A stretch of 24,440 nt of DNA, taken from NCBI GenBank assembly GCA_964625525.1, contig CAZVEE010000051.1, positions 1 to 24,440 on the forward strand, given 5' to 3'. The DNA is from CAZVEE01 sp964625525. GTDB taxonomy: Bacteria; Pseudomonadota; Alphaproteobacteria; JAJFIK01. The notes under the pieces are model-generated. The model saw only the letters and a program-made list of their open reading frames with translations, was not told the origin of the DNA and did not search any database. The position numbers were made by a program, and so were the translations under genes. Position 1 is the stretch's first letter. Each line of letters opens with the position of its first letter. Below, piece by piece: positions 7,756 to 15,298 of this stretch.

Positions 7756-9399
7756 TTACGCCACCTTGTCTTCGACCACTGGCGCGGCATCGGGCGGCAG
7801 GATCGTCCGGCCACGGATATGGTCAGAGATCTTCTCCGCCATCATGATGGTCGCCGCGTTGGTGTTGGCCCCGATCAAGGTCGGCATCAGCGAGGCGTCC
7901 ACCACGCGCAGGCCCGACACCCCGCGCACGCGGCCCTCCCCGTCGGTCACCGCCATGGTGTCACCGTCGGGGCCCATCTTACAGGTGCCCACCGGATGAT
8001 AGATGGTCTCGGCTTTGCGCCGCAGATACGCATCAATATCCGCGTCCGACATCACATCCGCGCCCGGCAGGATCTCCACGCCGCGATAAGGCTTGAACGC
8101 CGCCTGAGCGAAGACCTCCCGCATGATCCGCACGCCCTCGCGCATCACCTGCCGGTCCGTCTCGGTGGCCAGATAGTTGGGCTGGATCAGCGGTGCTTTT
8201 TTGGGGTCATCCGATGACAGACGGATATGCCCCCGGGACTCCGGGCGCAACTGACAGATATGCCCGGTAAAACCGTGGCGCTCGTGCTTGATGCGCGCGT
8301 GATCATCGACAAGCGCGATAATGAAATGGAACTGCAAATCCGGCACTTCCAATTCGGGTCGCGTCTTCACAAACGCCCCGCTCTCCAGCCCCTGCTGGCG
8401 CCCCGCCCCTTGGCCAAAGAACATGTAGTTCAGGCCGGTGAGAATCTGGGTGAAAAAGCCCGTATACTGATAGAGCGTGATGGGTTGCAGGCATTCGTTC
8501 AGCACCACCGCATCCAGATGGTCTTGCAAATTCTCGCCCACACCCGGCACGTCCGCGATCACCGGAATGCCAAACCGGCGCAGATGCTCGCCATTGCCCA
8601 CGCCCGACAGCATGAGCAGTTGCGGTGAGTTGATCACGCCGCCCGACAAGATCACCTCGCGCTCCGCCATCACCCGCTCGATGCGGCCTTTGCGCTCATA
8701 TTCAACGCCCACCGCCCGCGTGCCGTCGAACAGCACCCGCGTGGTCAACGCCTCGGTTTCCACCGTCAGGTTCTCCCGGTCGAGCGCCGGGGTCAGATAG
8801 GCCGAGGCCGCGCTCCAGCGCCGCCCGTCCTTGATTGTCAGGTCATAAGGCCCGAAGCCTTCCTGCTGATAGCCGTTGAAATCCTCCGTCACCGGATAAC
8901 CGGCCTGGCGCCCGGCTTCGATAAAGGCGCGGAACAGCGGATTGGGCGTTTTCGCCGTCGAGATATGCAACGGCCCCTCGCCGCCATGATAGGTCGTGGC
9001 ACCGTTCTCGTGCCCCTCGGCCCTTTTGAAATAGGGCAGCACATGGGCGTAGCTCCAGCCCCCTAGCCCGCTCTGGCGCCACTGATCGAAATCGCGCGCA
9101 TGGCCGCGGGTGTAGATCATGCCGTTGATGGAGGACGACCCGCCGAGCCCCTTACCGCGTGGCCAATAGAGTCGCCGGCCGTCCATATGGGCCTGGCCTT
9201 CGGTCTCGTACCACCAGTTGTACTCGCTGGGCTCGCTGAGCAGCGTCCCGACCCCGGCCGGCATATGCACAATCAGGGAATTGTCCTTGGGCCCGGCTTC
9301 AAGCACCAGCACCCGCACATCCGGATCCTCGCTCAAGCGCCCCGCCAGCACACAGCCCGCGCTGCCCGCGCCCACAATGATGTAATCGTAGCCCGTCAT
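7756..9399 (-). CDS. GMC-family FAD-dependent oxidoreductase, choline dehydrogenase-like
   Basis: A 547-residue flavoprotein of the glucose-methanol-choline family, closest in look to BetA-type alcohol/choline dehydrogenases (E. coli BetA is of similar length). Seen: FAD-binding GAGSAG at 10-15 after YDYIIV; GMC signature 1, RGKGLGGSSSINGM, at 81-94; signature 2, SGGVINSPQLLMLSGVG; the catalytic His468 in YHPVGTCKMG; and Asn512 in GANTN, 44 residues later, matching the His/Asn pair of choline oxidase-type enzymes. The ATG at 9399 begins right before the FAD fold and has GGGTGA five bases upstream; the longer frame to 9468 lacks family sequence. No betB, betI or transporter is adjacent, so the substrate could be another primary alcohol. 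Likely a single-gene transcript. Confidence 0.92.
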   Translation of the reverse strand: MTGYDYIIVGAGSAGCVLAGRLSEDPDVRVLVLEAGPKDNSLIVHMPAGVGTLLSEPSEYNWWYETEGQAHMDGRRLYWPRGKGLGGSSSINGMIYTRGHARDFDQWRQSGLGGWSYAHVLPYFKRAEGHENGATTYHGGEGPLHISTAKTPNPLFRAFIEAGRQAGYPVTEDFNGYQQEGFGPYDLTIKDGRRWSAASAYLTPALDRENLTVETEALTTRVLFDGTRAVGVEYERKGRIERVMAEREVILSGGVINSPQLLMLSGVGNGEHLRRFGIPVIADVPGVGENLQDHLDAVVLNECLQPITLYQYTGFFTQILTGLNYMFFGQGAGRQQGLESGAFVKTRPELEVPDLQFHFIIALVDDHARIKHERHGFTGHICQLRPESRGHIRLSSDDPKKAPLIQPNYLATETDRQVMREGVRIMREVFAQAAFKPYRGVEILPGADVMSDADIDAYLRRKAETIYHPVGTCKMGPDGDTMAVTDGEGRVRGVSGLRVVDASLMPTLIGANTNAATIMMAEKISDHIRGRTILPPDAAPVVEDKVA

Positions 9400-9556
9400 G
9401 CGTTCACCCGTTCGCGCCTTTGCGGTTCCCTGACATCTCAGACGATTCCCCGCCTTTGATCTTTCCAAAGCCTAGGCCCGTGTCCGCCCCGGATCAAACG
9501 CCGCGCCCGGGGATCGGCGCAGAGCCCGAAAGACGCGACGTCAAAAACCGGCCCCT

Positions 9557-9594
9557 CTTTCACGACCCATCCGGGCTTTCATGACCCATCCGGG
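9557..9594. repeat. 19-bp adjacent direct repeat
   Basis: Two head-to-tail 19-base copies (CTTTCACGACCCATCCGGG at 9557-9575 and the same with one C-to-T change at 9576-9594) lie between the divergent GMC and GDPD genes. Such paired sites can bind a dimeric regulator, but simple duplication is equally possible. Confidence 0.7.
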
Positions 9595-9708
9595 GTAGAA
9601 GCCCGGTCCGGCAAGATCTTGTTCATAAACTCATGGTGTTCATGAAATCGCTTAGATTACCGCTTAAGCCGTCATGCGGGTGCAGGGCGGTTGCGGGCTA
9701 TCCCCAGC

Positions 9709-9756
9709 GGGATCGACAGGTCCAGTGGGATCGACAGGTCCAGTGGGATTGACAGG
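9709..9756. repeat. 18-bp tandem repeat in the GDPD leader
   Basis: The unit GGGATCGACAGGTCCAGT occurs twice in full (9709-9726, 9727-9744) and a third copy begins GGGATTGACAGG (9745-9756). The third copy runs straight into the GGAGG of the GDPD ribosome binding site, so the repeat lies in the 5' leader. It also encodes SGIDRS repeats in the open upstream frame, but I read it as untranslated. Confidence 0.75.
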
Positions 9757-9768
9757 AGGCCGGAAACG

Positions 9769-10707
9769 ATGCCGATACGACTGAGCACACGGGATGCGGA
9801 CGAGACGGGTATGGATACGCCCCCAGCCGCCCCCGCCAGCGCCAACACGCCCCGGCCACTGGCCATCACCGTCGCCGGCCGGCGCTTGGTGCTGAAATGG
9901 CATCGCACCCGCTTGAGTGCTCAGCACGGATCCTTCGTTCCGGAGACCATCATGGCGGGGCTGCGGGCCGGCGCGGCGTTGGAAGTGGACCTGCGCCCGC
10001 TCGCCGATGGCCAGTTCGCCCTGCTCCATGATGACCTGCTGGACCGCGAGACCACTGGCGAGGGGCCCGTGCGGGAGATCACCACGGCGGAGCTGCGGCG
10101 GCTGTCCATGCGCGCGCCAGACGGCACGCCGGAGCCCCGCACCCCCCTGACCTTTGACGATCTGAGCATGCTCATCGCGCGCATGGCCACGGGCGACGCG
10201 CTGGTGCATCTGGACGTGAAGGCTTCGGCCGACGCGCTGACCGACGAGCATATCACCCGCTTCCGCCGCCTCGCCAAACCCATCGAGCATCGCCTGGAAG
10301 TCGGCGGGCGCGATTGGGCCAGCGTGAGCCGCCTCACGGACGGCACCGGACGCATGGCCCGGGGCTTTGATCCCACCTACGAGATTCTCAACCATCCGGA
10401 GCTGGACAAGCGCGCCTTTGCCCGCTTGCTCTCTGAGCTGCGGGAGGCGACAAAGGGCGCGGATACCTATTATCTGCATCACGCGACCATCGCGATGTGG
10501 CTGGCGGCGGGCATTAATCCGGTGGCGGTGCTGAAGAAAAACGGGGCCAAGGCCGAGGCCTGGACCATCGATCTGGGCCTGCCCAATGTGCGTGATCTGG
10601 TGGTGCTGTTGGCCCGTGCCGGGGTCGATCGGCTGATTACGGACGACGCCGTGGGCTTGGCGCGCCTCTTCGCCACCGACCCGGTGGCCGAGACCGCGAC
10701 GGACTAA
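9769..10707 (+). CDS. glycerophosphodiester phosphodiesterase-like protein
   Basis: A 312-residue TIM-barrel protein of the GDPD family, which hydrolyses glycerophosphodiesters to glycerol-3-phosphate and an alcohol with a divalent metal. The catalytic pattern is visible: H45-R46 (in LKWHR), E72-V-D74 (ALEVDL) and H87 (LLHDDLLDRETTGEGPV, 85-101), with the usual 27- and 15-residue spacings. The next metal ligand, normally Glu in an IEIK-like strand, is Asp149 here (HLDVK). No signal peptide is visible, so it is probably cytoplasmic. The ATG at 9769 has GGAGG nine bases upstream; the open frame further up is an 18-bp tandem repeat, so I reject the longer start. A small membrane protein follows 39 bases downstream on the same strand. 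Confidence 0.83.
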   Translation: MPIRLSTRDADETGMDTPPAAPASANTPRPLAITVAGRRLVLKWHRTRLSAQHGSFVPETIMAGLRAGAALEVDLRPLADGQFALLHDDLLDRETTGEGPVREITTAELRRLSMRAPDGTPEPRTPLTFDDLSMLIARMATGDALVHLDVKASADALTDEHITRFRRLAKPIEHRLEVGGRDWASVSRLTDGTGRMARGFDPTYEILNHPELDKRAFARLLSELREATKGADTYYLHHATIAMWLAAGINPVAVLKKNGAKAEAWTIDLGLPNVRDLVVLLARAGVDRLITDDAVGLARLFATDPVAETATD

Positions 10708-10709
10708 CC

Positions 10710-10729
10710 GCCCGGACCTCCCTCCGGGC
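10710..10729. other. intercistronic hairpin
   Basis: GCCCGGA (10710-10716) and TCCGGGC (10723-10729) form a perfect 7-bp stem with a 6-base loop in the 39-base gap between the GDPD gene and the small membrane protein. There is no T-tail. It may stabilise or attenuate the transcript between the two genes. Confidence 0.5.
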
Positions 10730-10746
10730 AGCCGGGGGGAGACGCC

Positions 10747-11121
10747 ATGGCCGAAGACCCAGAACAGGGCGAAGGCCCCACGCGCCGGGACTATCCCGAG
10801 AGCATGGCCGTGGTGAACGCGGTCCTGGTCGTTAGCCTGCTCATCACTGTTGTGGGTACGGAACTGGAATTTGGCTTCCCCATCCTCACACTGGCCTTTG
10901 TCCTCGGCGGCGCGCTTGGGATCTGGGCCAGCTTGACCCTGGCTTGGGTGTTCTGGGGCGGCGTGGTGCTGCTCTCAGCAGTCTATGGCATCGTCCTGGG
11001 CCTGACGGCCTTCCTCATCACCCAAAGCGGCCCCGGCGCCAGCCTCATGACTCTCGCCAGCTTCGGCCTGACCCTATGGGCGCAAATCCGGCTGGCGCTG
11101 GCATTTGGCGAGCACCATTGA
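10747..11121 (+). CDS. small membrane protein, unknown function
   Basis: A 124-residue protein with a charged 18-residue N-terminus and three to four hydrophobic segments: about 21-36 (VVNAVLVVSLLITVVG), 42-70, 70-92 (FWGGVVLLSAVYGIVLGLTAFLI) and 100-117. No family recognised. The ATG is preceded by GGGGGGAG at good spacing, and the gene lies 39 bases after the GDPD gene, with a hairpin between. Co-transcription with GDPD is likely, but a functional link is not shown. Confidence 0.7.
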   Translation: MAEDPEQGEGPTRRDYPESMAVVNAVLVVSLLITVVGTELEFGFPILTLAFVLGGALGIWASLTLAWVFWGGVVLLSAVYGIVLGLTAFLITQSGPGASLMTLASFGLTLWAQIRLALAFGEHH

Positions 11122-11189
11122 GCATTTTGCATCACGGCGCTTTGATGGGCATGATCTTGAGAAAGCACAATGCCTAATGGGGAAAGACA

Positions 11190-11630
11190 ATGGCTGCAAA
11201 CGCAATCATCAACATCAAGCGCTATGATGTATTTTCTGGAAGCGGCTGTGATTTCATACTTTTCGTTGATGGGGTCCCCCAGCGCCAACTCATTTACAAT
11301 GACAGCATTACCTCGTTTGAGGTCACACCCGGGGTCCGCGTCCTACAATTAAAGTTCTGGGCTCAACAGAGCATTCCTCTTGATGCATTTGATGAAGATT
11401 TTGACCCAGGAGACGATATTGACTTGGGAGACCGCCTGCATTACTCAGATAAAATTGAGGTAAACCTTGAGGCTGGCCAGAAATACCGCTTCACTTGCGC
11501 AGTAAAGTCAGACGGTATTTTGGTCGATTTTTTCACTGATTTTGAAATAGTCGTTGAAGACGCTCTTGAAGGAGAGCTTGTCTCTCAAAACGACATTGAA
11601 TTCCGGTTTTGGGGATTGGATTACTCATGA
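11190..11630 (+). CDS. orphan beta-rich hypothetical protein, AT-richer than neighbours
   Basis: A 146-residue soluble acidic protein with alternating strand-like segments (NAIINIKRYDVF, CDFILFVDGV, SFEVTPGVRVLQLKFWA, IEVNLEAGQKYRFTCAVKS, VDFFTDFEIVVE) and an acidic loop DAFDEDFDPGDDIDLGD (65-81). The overall look is a small beta-sandwich. It has no signal peptide, TM or known motif that I recognise. The ATG follows GGGGAAAG. Its DNA is clearly richer in A/T, especially at third codon positions, than every flanking gene, which suggests recent acquisition. It is convergent with the GFA-like gene and 68 bases downstream of the small membrane protein. Function unknown. Confidence 0.75.
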   Translation: MAANAIINIKRYDVFSGSGCDFILFVDGVPQRQLIYNDSITSFEVTPGVRVLQLKFWAQQSIPLDAFDEDFDPGDDIDLGDRLHYSDKIEVNLEAGQKYRFTCAVKSDGILVDFFTDFEIVVEDALEGELVSQNDIEFRFWGLDYS

Positions 11631-11669
11631 GCGCCTGAGGAGCGTCCACGGCCGGTGAATTTGGATCGG

Positions 11670-12068
11670 TCAGGTGGGCGGAAACGCCTCATACTGCACG
11701 CCTGTCTCCGGCAGCACTTCCCACGCCGCCTTTGACCCCACGAAGATATGAGTGTCGAGCGTGAGCCCTGGATCGCTATCCAAACAGCCGAGCGCCACGC
11801 CATGCACCGCACCGTTCAGAACACCACACAGCATTGATCCGCACACACTGCAAAACTGTTTGCCGGCTCCGTGCTGCCCCACATAGGACGTGAGCAGATC
11901 TTCCCCGGTCACCCAGTGAAACGATCCCGGCTCCACCACGCCATAGGCCGAGGCTTGGGCGCTGAAAGCCTTGCGGCAACGCGAACAATGACAAGACACA
12001 AGCCCTTTGAGGGGCGCGTCAATGCGATAGGTGATTTGCCCGCAAAAGCATGATCCGGTCAGTATCAT
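11670..12068 (-). CDS. GFA family zinc protein
   Basis: A 132-residue protein of the GFA (glutathione-dependent formaldehyde-activating enzyme-like) family. Zinc-binding cysteines are in the family pattern: C7 and C9 (GSCFCG), C26, C28 and C31 (CHCSRCR), and C73 and C76 (FCSVCGS). The named reaction, S-hydroxymethylglutathione formation, is known for Gfa itself, but most members have unproven roles. The ATG at 12068 has CAGGGAGGACGT directly upstream and starts just before the first zinc motif; the upstream open frame has no family sequence. It is 64 bases downstream of the enoyl-CoA hydratase gene on the same strand, so probably its operon partner. Confidence 0.92.
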   Translation of the reverse strand: MILTGSCFCGQITYRIDAPLKGLVSCHCSRCRKAFSAQASAYGVVEPGSFHWVTGEDLLTSYVGQHGAGKQFCSVCGSMLCGVLNGAVHGVALGCLDSDPGLTLDTHIFVGSKAAWEVLPETGVQYEAFPPT

Positions 12069-12132
12069 ACGTCCTCCCTGGGCGGAGCGTCGAGGAGCGG
12101 CGCAAACTGCTTTTTGGGCCGCTCCCTTCCCC

Positions 12133-12912
12133 TCACTTACCCTGCCAGTTGGGTTTGCGCTTTTCCGCAAAGGCTAAGGGCCCTTCGATCATGTCTTGGC
12201 TGTGTAGCATATCGCGCACGGCCGGGTAATGGGCCTCCACGGCCTCTTGCAGATTGGCTTTGTCGAGGCCCGCATAAACCGCCTGCTTAGAGGCGCGGAT
12301 CGACATGGGCGAGCACTCTAGAATGGTCTGTGCCCAGGTACGCGCTGCGTCAAGCACTTGCGTCTGGGGCACCACGTCATTGACGAAGCCCAGCATGCGC
12401 CCTTCATCCGCGCCCACGCGCCGCCCGGTCAAGATCATGCCCATGGCTTGCTTGGTGCCGATCTGGCGCGGCAGCCGGTGCAAGCCCCCCGCGAGCGCCG
12501 CCAGTCCGACCCGGGGTTCCGGGAGCGCGAATGTCGCCGTATCAGCGGCGATAATCAGATCGCACGCCAGCGCAATCTCAAAGCCACCGCCCATGGCGAG
12601 CCCATTCACCGCCGCGATCACTGGCTTTGCCAGATCATACCGCGCCGTCAGTCCCGCAAAGCCGGAGGGCGGCACTTCCATTTTGCCCCCCGAGGCCTGG
12701 AATTTCAGGTCGTTACCGGCGGAAAAGGCTCGCTCGCCGGCGCCGGTGATGATGGCCACCCACTGGTCCGGATCGGCCGCGAAGTCATCAAAGGCACGGG
12801 CCAGTTCGAAATTGGCGGCCGGGTGCAGCGCATTCATCACCTCTGGCCGGTTGATGGTGACCACAGTCAGCGGCCCTTCGCGCGTAACCGTGCAGAATTC
12901 GTACTGGCTCAT
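12133..12912 (-). CDS. enoyl-CoA hydratase/isomerase family protein (crotonase)
   Basis: A 259-residue crotonase-fold enzyme, expected to act on an acyl-CoA. Seen: the CoA/oxyanion segment RAFSAGNDLKF (61-71), oxyanion loop LAMGGGFEIALACDLIIAAD (105-124) with Glu112, and PEPRVGLAALAGG (131-143) with Glu132. The two glutamates are 20 residues apart, as in classical enoyl-CoA hydratase, so true hydratase activity is plausible. The C-terminal helix ends in AFAEKRKPNWQGK, typical of the family. The ATG at 12912 has GGGAGGAG five bases upstream; I reject the longer frame to 12999. No thiolase or acyl-CoA dehydrogenase is adjacent, so the pathway is undefined. A GFA-like gene follows. Confidence 0.93.
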   Translation of the reverse strand: MSQYEFCTVTREGPLTVVTINRPEVMNALHPAANFELARAFDDFAADPDQWVAIITGAGERAFSAGNDLKFQASGGKMEVPPSGFAGLTARYDLAKPVIAAVNGLAMGGGFEIALACDLIIAADTATFALPEPRVGLAALAGGLHRLPRQIGTKQAMGMILTGRRVGADEGRMLGFVNDVVPQTQVLDAARTWAQTILECSPMSIRASKQAVYAGLDKANLQEAVEAHYPAVRDMLHSQDMIEGPLAFAEKRKPNWQGK

Positions 12913-13121
12913 AGCGGCTCCTCCCAAGATTGGACACTTGTTCCGCGTGAGCCTGCCCCGGCACGCCCCTGTGCCGCAAGACACCCCATTTCGGGCCATC
13001 CGCGTACCACTTTCGGACGAACCCGTTTGTCATGGATTTTGCATGGCCTGCCCCACGGTATGATTGAGGTTTGAAGGGCCCGCACACAGGAAAGGACTGT
13101 CACCTTAGAGGCCACGCCCCC

Positions 13122-15182
13122 ATGTCCATGACCTCCGTTGAGTATGAGGACCATCTCGACCGCCGTTGGCGCGTCAAGGTGGAGGAGCGCATTTATGGTC
13201 CTTACACGGGCCATCACATCCTGCGCTATATCCAGGAAGGGCGCATTGTGCCCTACAGCGTGGTCAAGCCCGCCGAAGGTGGCCGCTGGCGCCAGGCCGC
13301 GGCCGACGATATTCTGGGCCCGCTGTTCAGCCTGTTGGCTCCGCAACCGGTTCCCGAGCCCGCGCCAGCCACCGCGCGAGCCCCGGCGCCAACCCCTGAA
13401 CCGGCGCAACCGGACGCCCAGCCGCACCCGGCCCCCGCGTCAAGCGACACCCAACCGGCCCCGGAGAAAACCACCCGGAAGAGCCGCAAAGCGGGCAGCC
13501 GGCGCAGTCGCCCCCGCATTGCCGTGGTGAACGACGCGCCCGTGGAAACCGCCGCGCCCGAACCGGTACCGGAGACGGCCGCGCCCACACCCTCCGCGTC
13601 CCCTCAAACGGACACAGAGCCAAAGGACAGCGCGCCGGCAAACGCCGAACCCGTCACAACACGGGATGTCGAGCCCACGCCCGAGACCGCCCCGACGACC
13701 TCGCCCGAGGCCGTCATTCCAGACCCCGTGATACCAGAACCCGCACTGCCAGAATCGGCACTGCCAGAATCCACGCAGCAAGAGCCGGTCACTGACGATC
13801 TGATTGCTGGCGATCTGGTCACTGACGACCTGGTCACTGACGACCTGGTCACTGGCGAGCCGGTGGCGGCGGAGCCGATTGATCCCGACCCAGCACCGGC
13901 CACACCAGAGGCCCGAGACGGTCAGGACGCCCTCGCCCCAGAACCTGCGCCCATCCCAGAGCCTGCGCCCATCCCAGAGCCAGAGCCCGTCCCGGAACCT
14001 GTCCCGGAACCTTCCCCTGAGCCTGAGCCTGCGCCTGAGCCTGCGCCTGCAGGTGAGGCCGCCCCCGAGCCGGTCCCCACCCCGGAAACACCACCGGTCA
14101 GCGAGCCCCGCATCGCCGCCGCCATTGAGGCCGCCATCGCCCAAGCCCGCGCACAGCATCGCGCCATGGCCGCCGCGGTGGACGCGGCTGCCCGCAAAGC
14201 CGCCGAAACCCGCACCGCTTTCACGGTCATCGAAACCGGTCCTGAAGGCGATGAATCGGACGAGGATGATCATCAGTTGGATGATCATGAGACAGACGGT
14301 CAAGAAGCAGACCATCAAGAGACTGGCGATCAAGACACGGATGACCAGGCGCTTATCGCCGAGACACACAGTGACGAATTCATCGATGCGGCCCCCGAAG
14401 GCGACACCCCCAACGACGCCGAAGACATCGTTGGCCCGTCACTCCAGACCACAGCCGTCGATCCAGCACCGATCCTAGAGCCCGTCCCCCAGTCAGATGC
14501 GCTCGCGTCCGTCCCGCTCGACGCTCCCATCCCGGAACACGCTCCTTTCGCCCCCGCCGCCATGGCTGGCGCGGAAGCGCTGCTTGACACCGGAGTGCCC
14601 CAAGACGCGCCCACCCTGACCGTGGCCAGCACCGAAGCGACCCCACAAGAAACCGCGCCGCCGGCAGATCTGGCCATGAGGGCTTCTTCTGAGCACCATC
14701 GGGCCTTCGACGACATGCCCGATTTCGTGCCGCCACGCTGTGCGGTTTATGACGACAGTCCGGAACCAGCGCCGCGCACGGACGAAGCCTCCTTTGAATC
14801 CAGCACCGTCAACGCCTTGCGCACGATCCTGGAAGAGCCCGTGCTCGACCCGGCACATCAACCGCCGGCGTCCTTGGATCGTGGACCTCGGGAGTCCACA
14901 CCGCTCACCGTATTGCTGGTCGTCACCAGCCTGCGCAATTGTGGGCCCGGCGATTTCGAAGAAGCGGTGCGTGTGCTGGGCGAGGCCGCCCGGCTGAGCG
15001 CCTCTGTCTGGCTCATCACCGCGCGCCACACGCCCAGCACGGTGCGCAATCACCTCATGCAATATGTGGGGCCTGAGGACGAACTCTTCGTCATTGACGC
15101 CAAGACCAGCCGCTCCGCCTGGTTCAACCTCGCCCCCGATTGTGACGCGCGAGTGCGCATCTTGCTGGAGCCGCGCCGGTGA
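13122..15182 (+). CDS. GYF_2-like domain protein with long disordered region and small alpha/beta C-terminal domain
   Basis: A 686-residue, very acidic, Pro-rich protein. Residues ~15-70 resemble a GYF_2-type module: RWRVKVEERIYGPYTGHHIL (15-34), then EGRIVPYSVVKP and GGRWRQAAADDILGPLF. Such modules usually bind peptides. Residues ~75-590 are low-complexity: PEP/PAP tracts, DDLVT repeats, EPAPIPEPEP runs and an Asp/His/Gln acidic patch, broken by one Ala-rich helix (RIAAAIEAAIAQARAQHRAM). Residues 596-686 form a folded-looking domain starting TVLLVVTSLRNCG and containing SVWLITARHTPSTVRNHL and EDELFVIDAKTSRSAWF. I think this resembles SinR/Cas2-type ferredoxin-like folds, but this is inference. 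There is no signal peptide or TM. Start choice between ATGs at 13122 and 13128 is uncertain (AGAGG is 11 bases before the first). Confidence 0.75.
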   Translation: MSMTSVEYEDHLDRRWRVKVEERIYGPYTGHHILRYIQEGRIVPYSVVKPAEGGRWRQAAADDILGPLFSLLAPQPVPEPAPATARAPAPTPEPAQPDAQPHPAPASSDTQPAPEKTTRKSRKAGSRRSRPRIAVVNDAPVETAAPEPVPETAAPTPSASPQTDTEPKDSAPANAEPVTTRDVEPTPETAPTTSPEAVIPDPVIPEPALPESALPESTQQEPVTDDLIAGDLVTDDLVTDDLVTGEPVAAEPIDPDPAPATPEARDGQDALAPEPAPIPEPAPIPEPEPVPEPVPEPSPEPEPAPEPAPAGEAAPEPVPTPETPPVSEPRIAAAIEAAIAQARAQHRAMAAAVDAAARKAAETRTAFTVIETGPEGDESDEDDHQLDDHETDGQEADHQETGDQDTDDQALIAETHSDEFIDAAPEGDTPNDAEDIVGPSLQTTAVDPAPILEPVPQSDALASVPLDAPIPEHAPFAPAAMAGAEALLDTGVPQDAPTLTVASTEATPQETAPPADLAMRASSEHHRAFDDMPDFVPPRCAVYDDSPEPAPRTDEASFESSTVNALRTILEEPVLDPAHQPPASLDRGPRESTPLTVLLVVTSLRNCGPGDFEEAVRVLGEAARLSASVWLITARHTPSTVRNHLMQYVGPEDELFVIDAKTSRSAWFNLAPDCDARVRILLEPRR
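13786..13860. repeat. 15-bp in-frame tandem repeat in the long Pro/Asp-rich gene
   Basis: About four imperfect copies of a 15-base unit (CTGGTCACTGACGAC) encode DDLVT repeats. The unit length is a multiple of three, so expansion keeps frame. It is one of several repetitive tracts in this gene; PEP-type tracts follow at 13930-14060. Confidence 0.7.
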
Positions 15183-15298
15183 TGACAGGCTGGGACCGCC
15201 TCCTCACCATGCGTGTACCGCTCAGCGGCGTCTTTACCTTGCGGAAAGCACATTCCTTTACCTCTCGCTCACCACGACGGGTGAAGCGGGAGAGAACC

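Larger units (their letters stand above)
9400..9768. other. regulatory intergenic region between divergent GMC and GDPD genes
   Basis: No gene is supported here. This shared upstream region contains two separate tandem repeats (9557-9594 and 9709-9756) and a short AT-richer segment around 9619-9660. That segment has a weak promoter-like pair on the plus strand, TTGTTC at 9619-9624 and TGAAAT at 9643-9648, 18 bases apart, which could drive the GDPD gene. The promoter call is tentative. Confidence 0.4.

Noticed and set aside
7756..9399. Assigning the symbol betA
   Set aside because: The protein is BetA-like, but without betB/betI context and with many related GMC enzymes of other specificity the symbol would overstate the evidence.
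9709..9756. Possible CRISPR-like array
   Set aside because: The 18-bp units are directly adjacent with no spacers, and no cas genes are near.
13440..14369. A 309-codon minus-strand frame rich in Arg/Gly
   Set aside because: It is the reverse of the proline/acidic repeat region; its periodic composition is explained by the plus-strand repeats.
14907..15182. A true Cas2 as part of a CRISPR system
   Set aside because: Similarity is only at the level of fold pattern, and there is no cas1, no repeat array and no other cas gene. A structural resemblance is the most that can be claimed.
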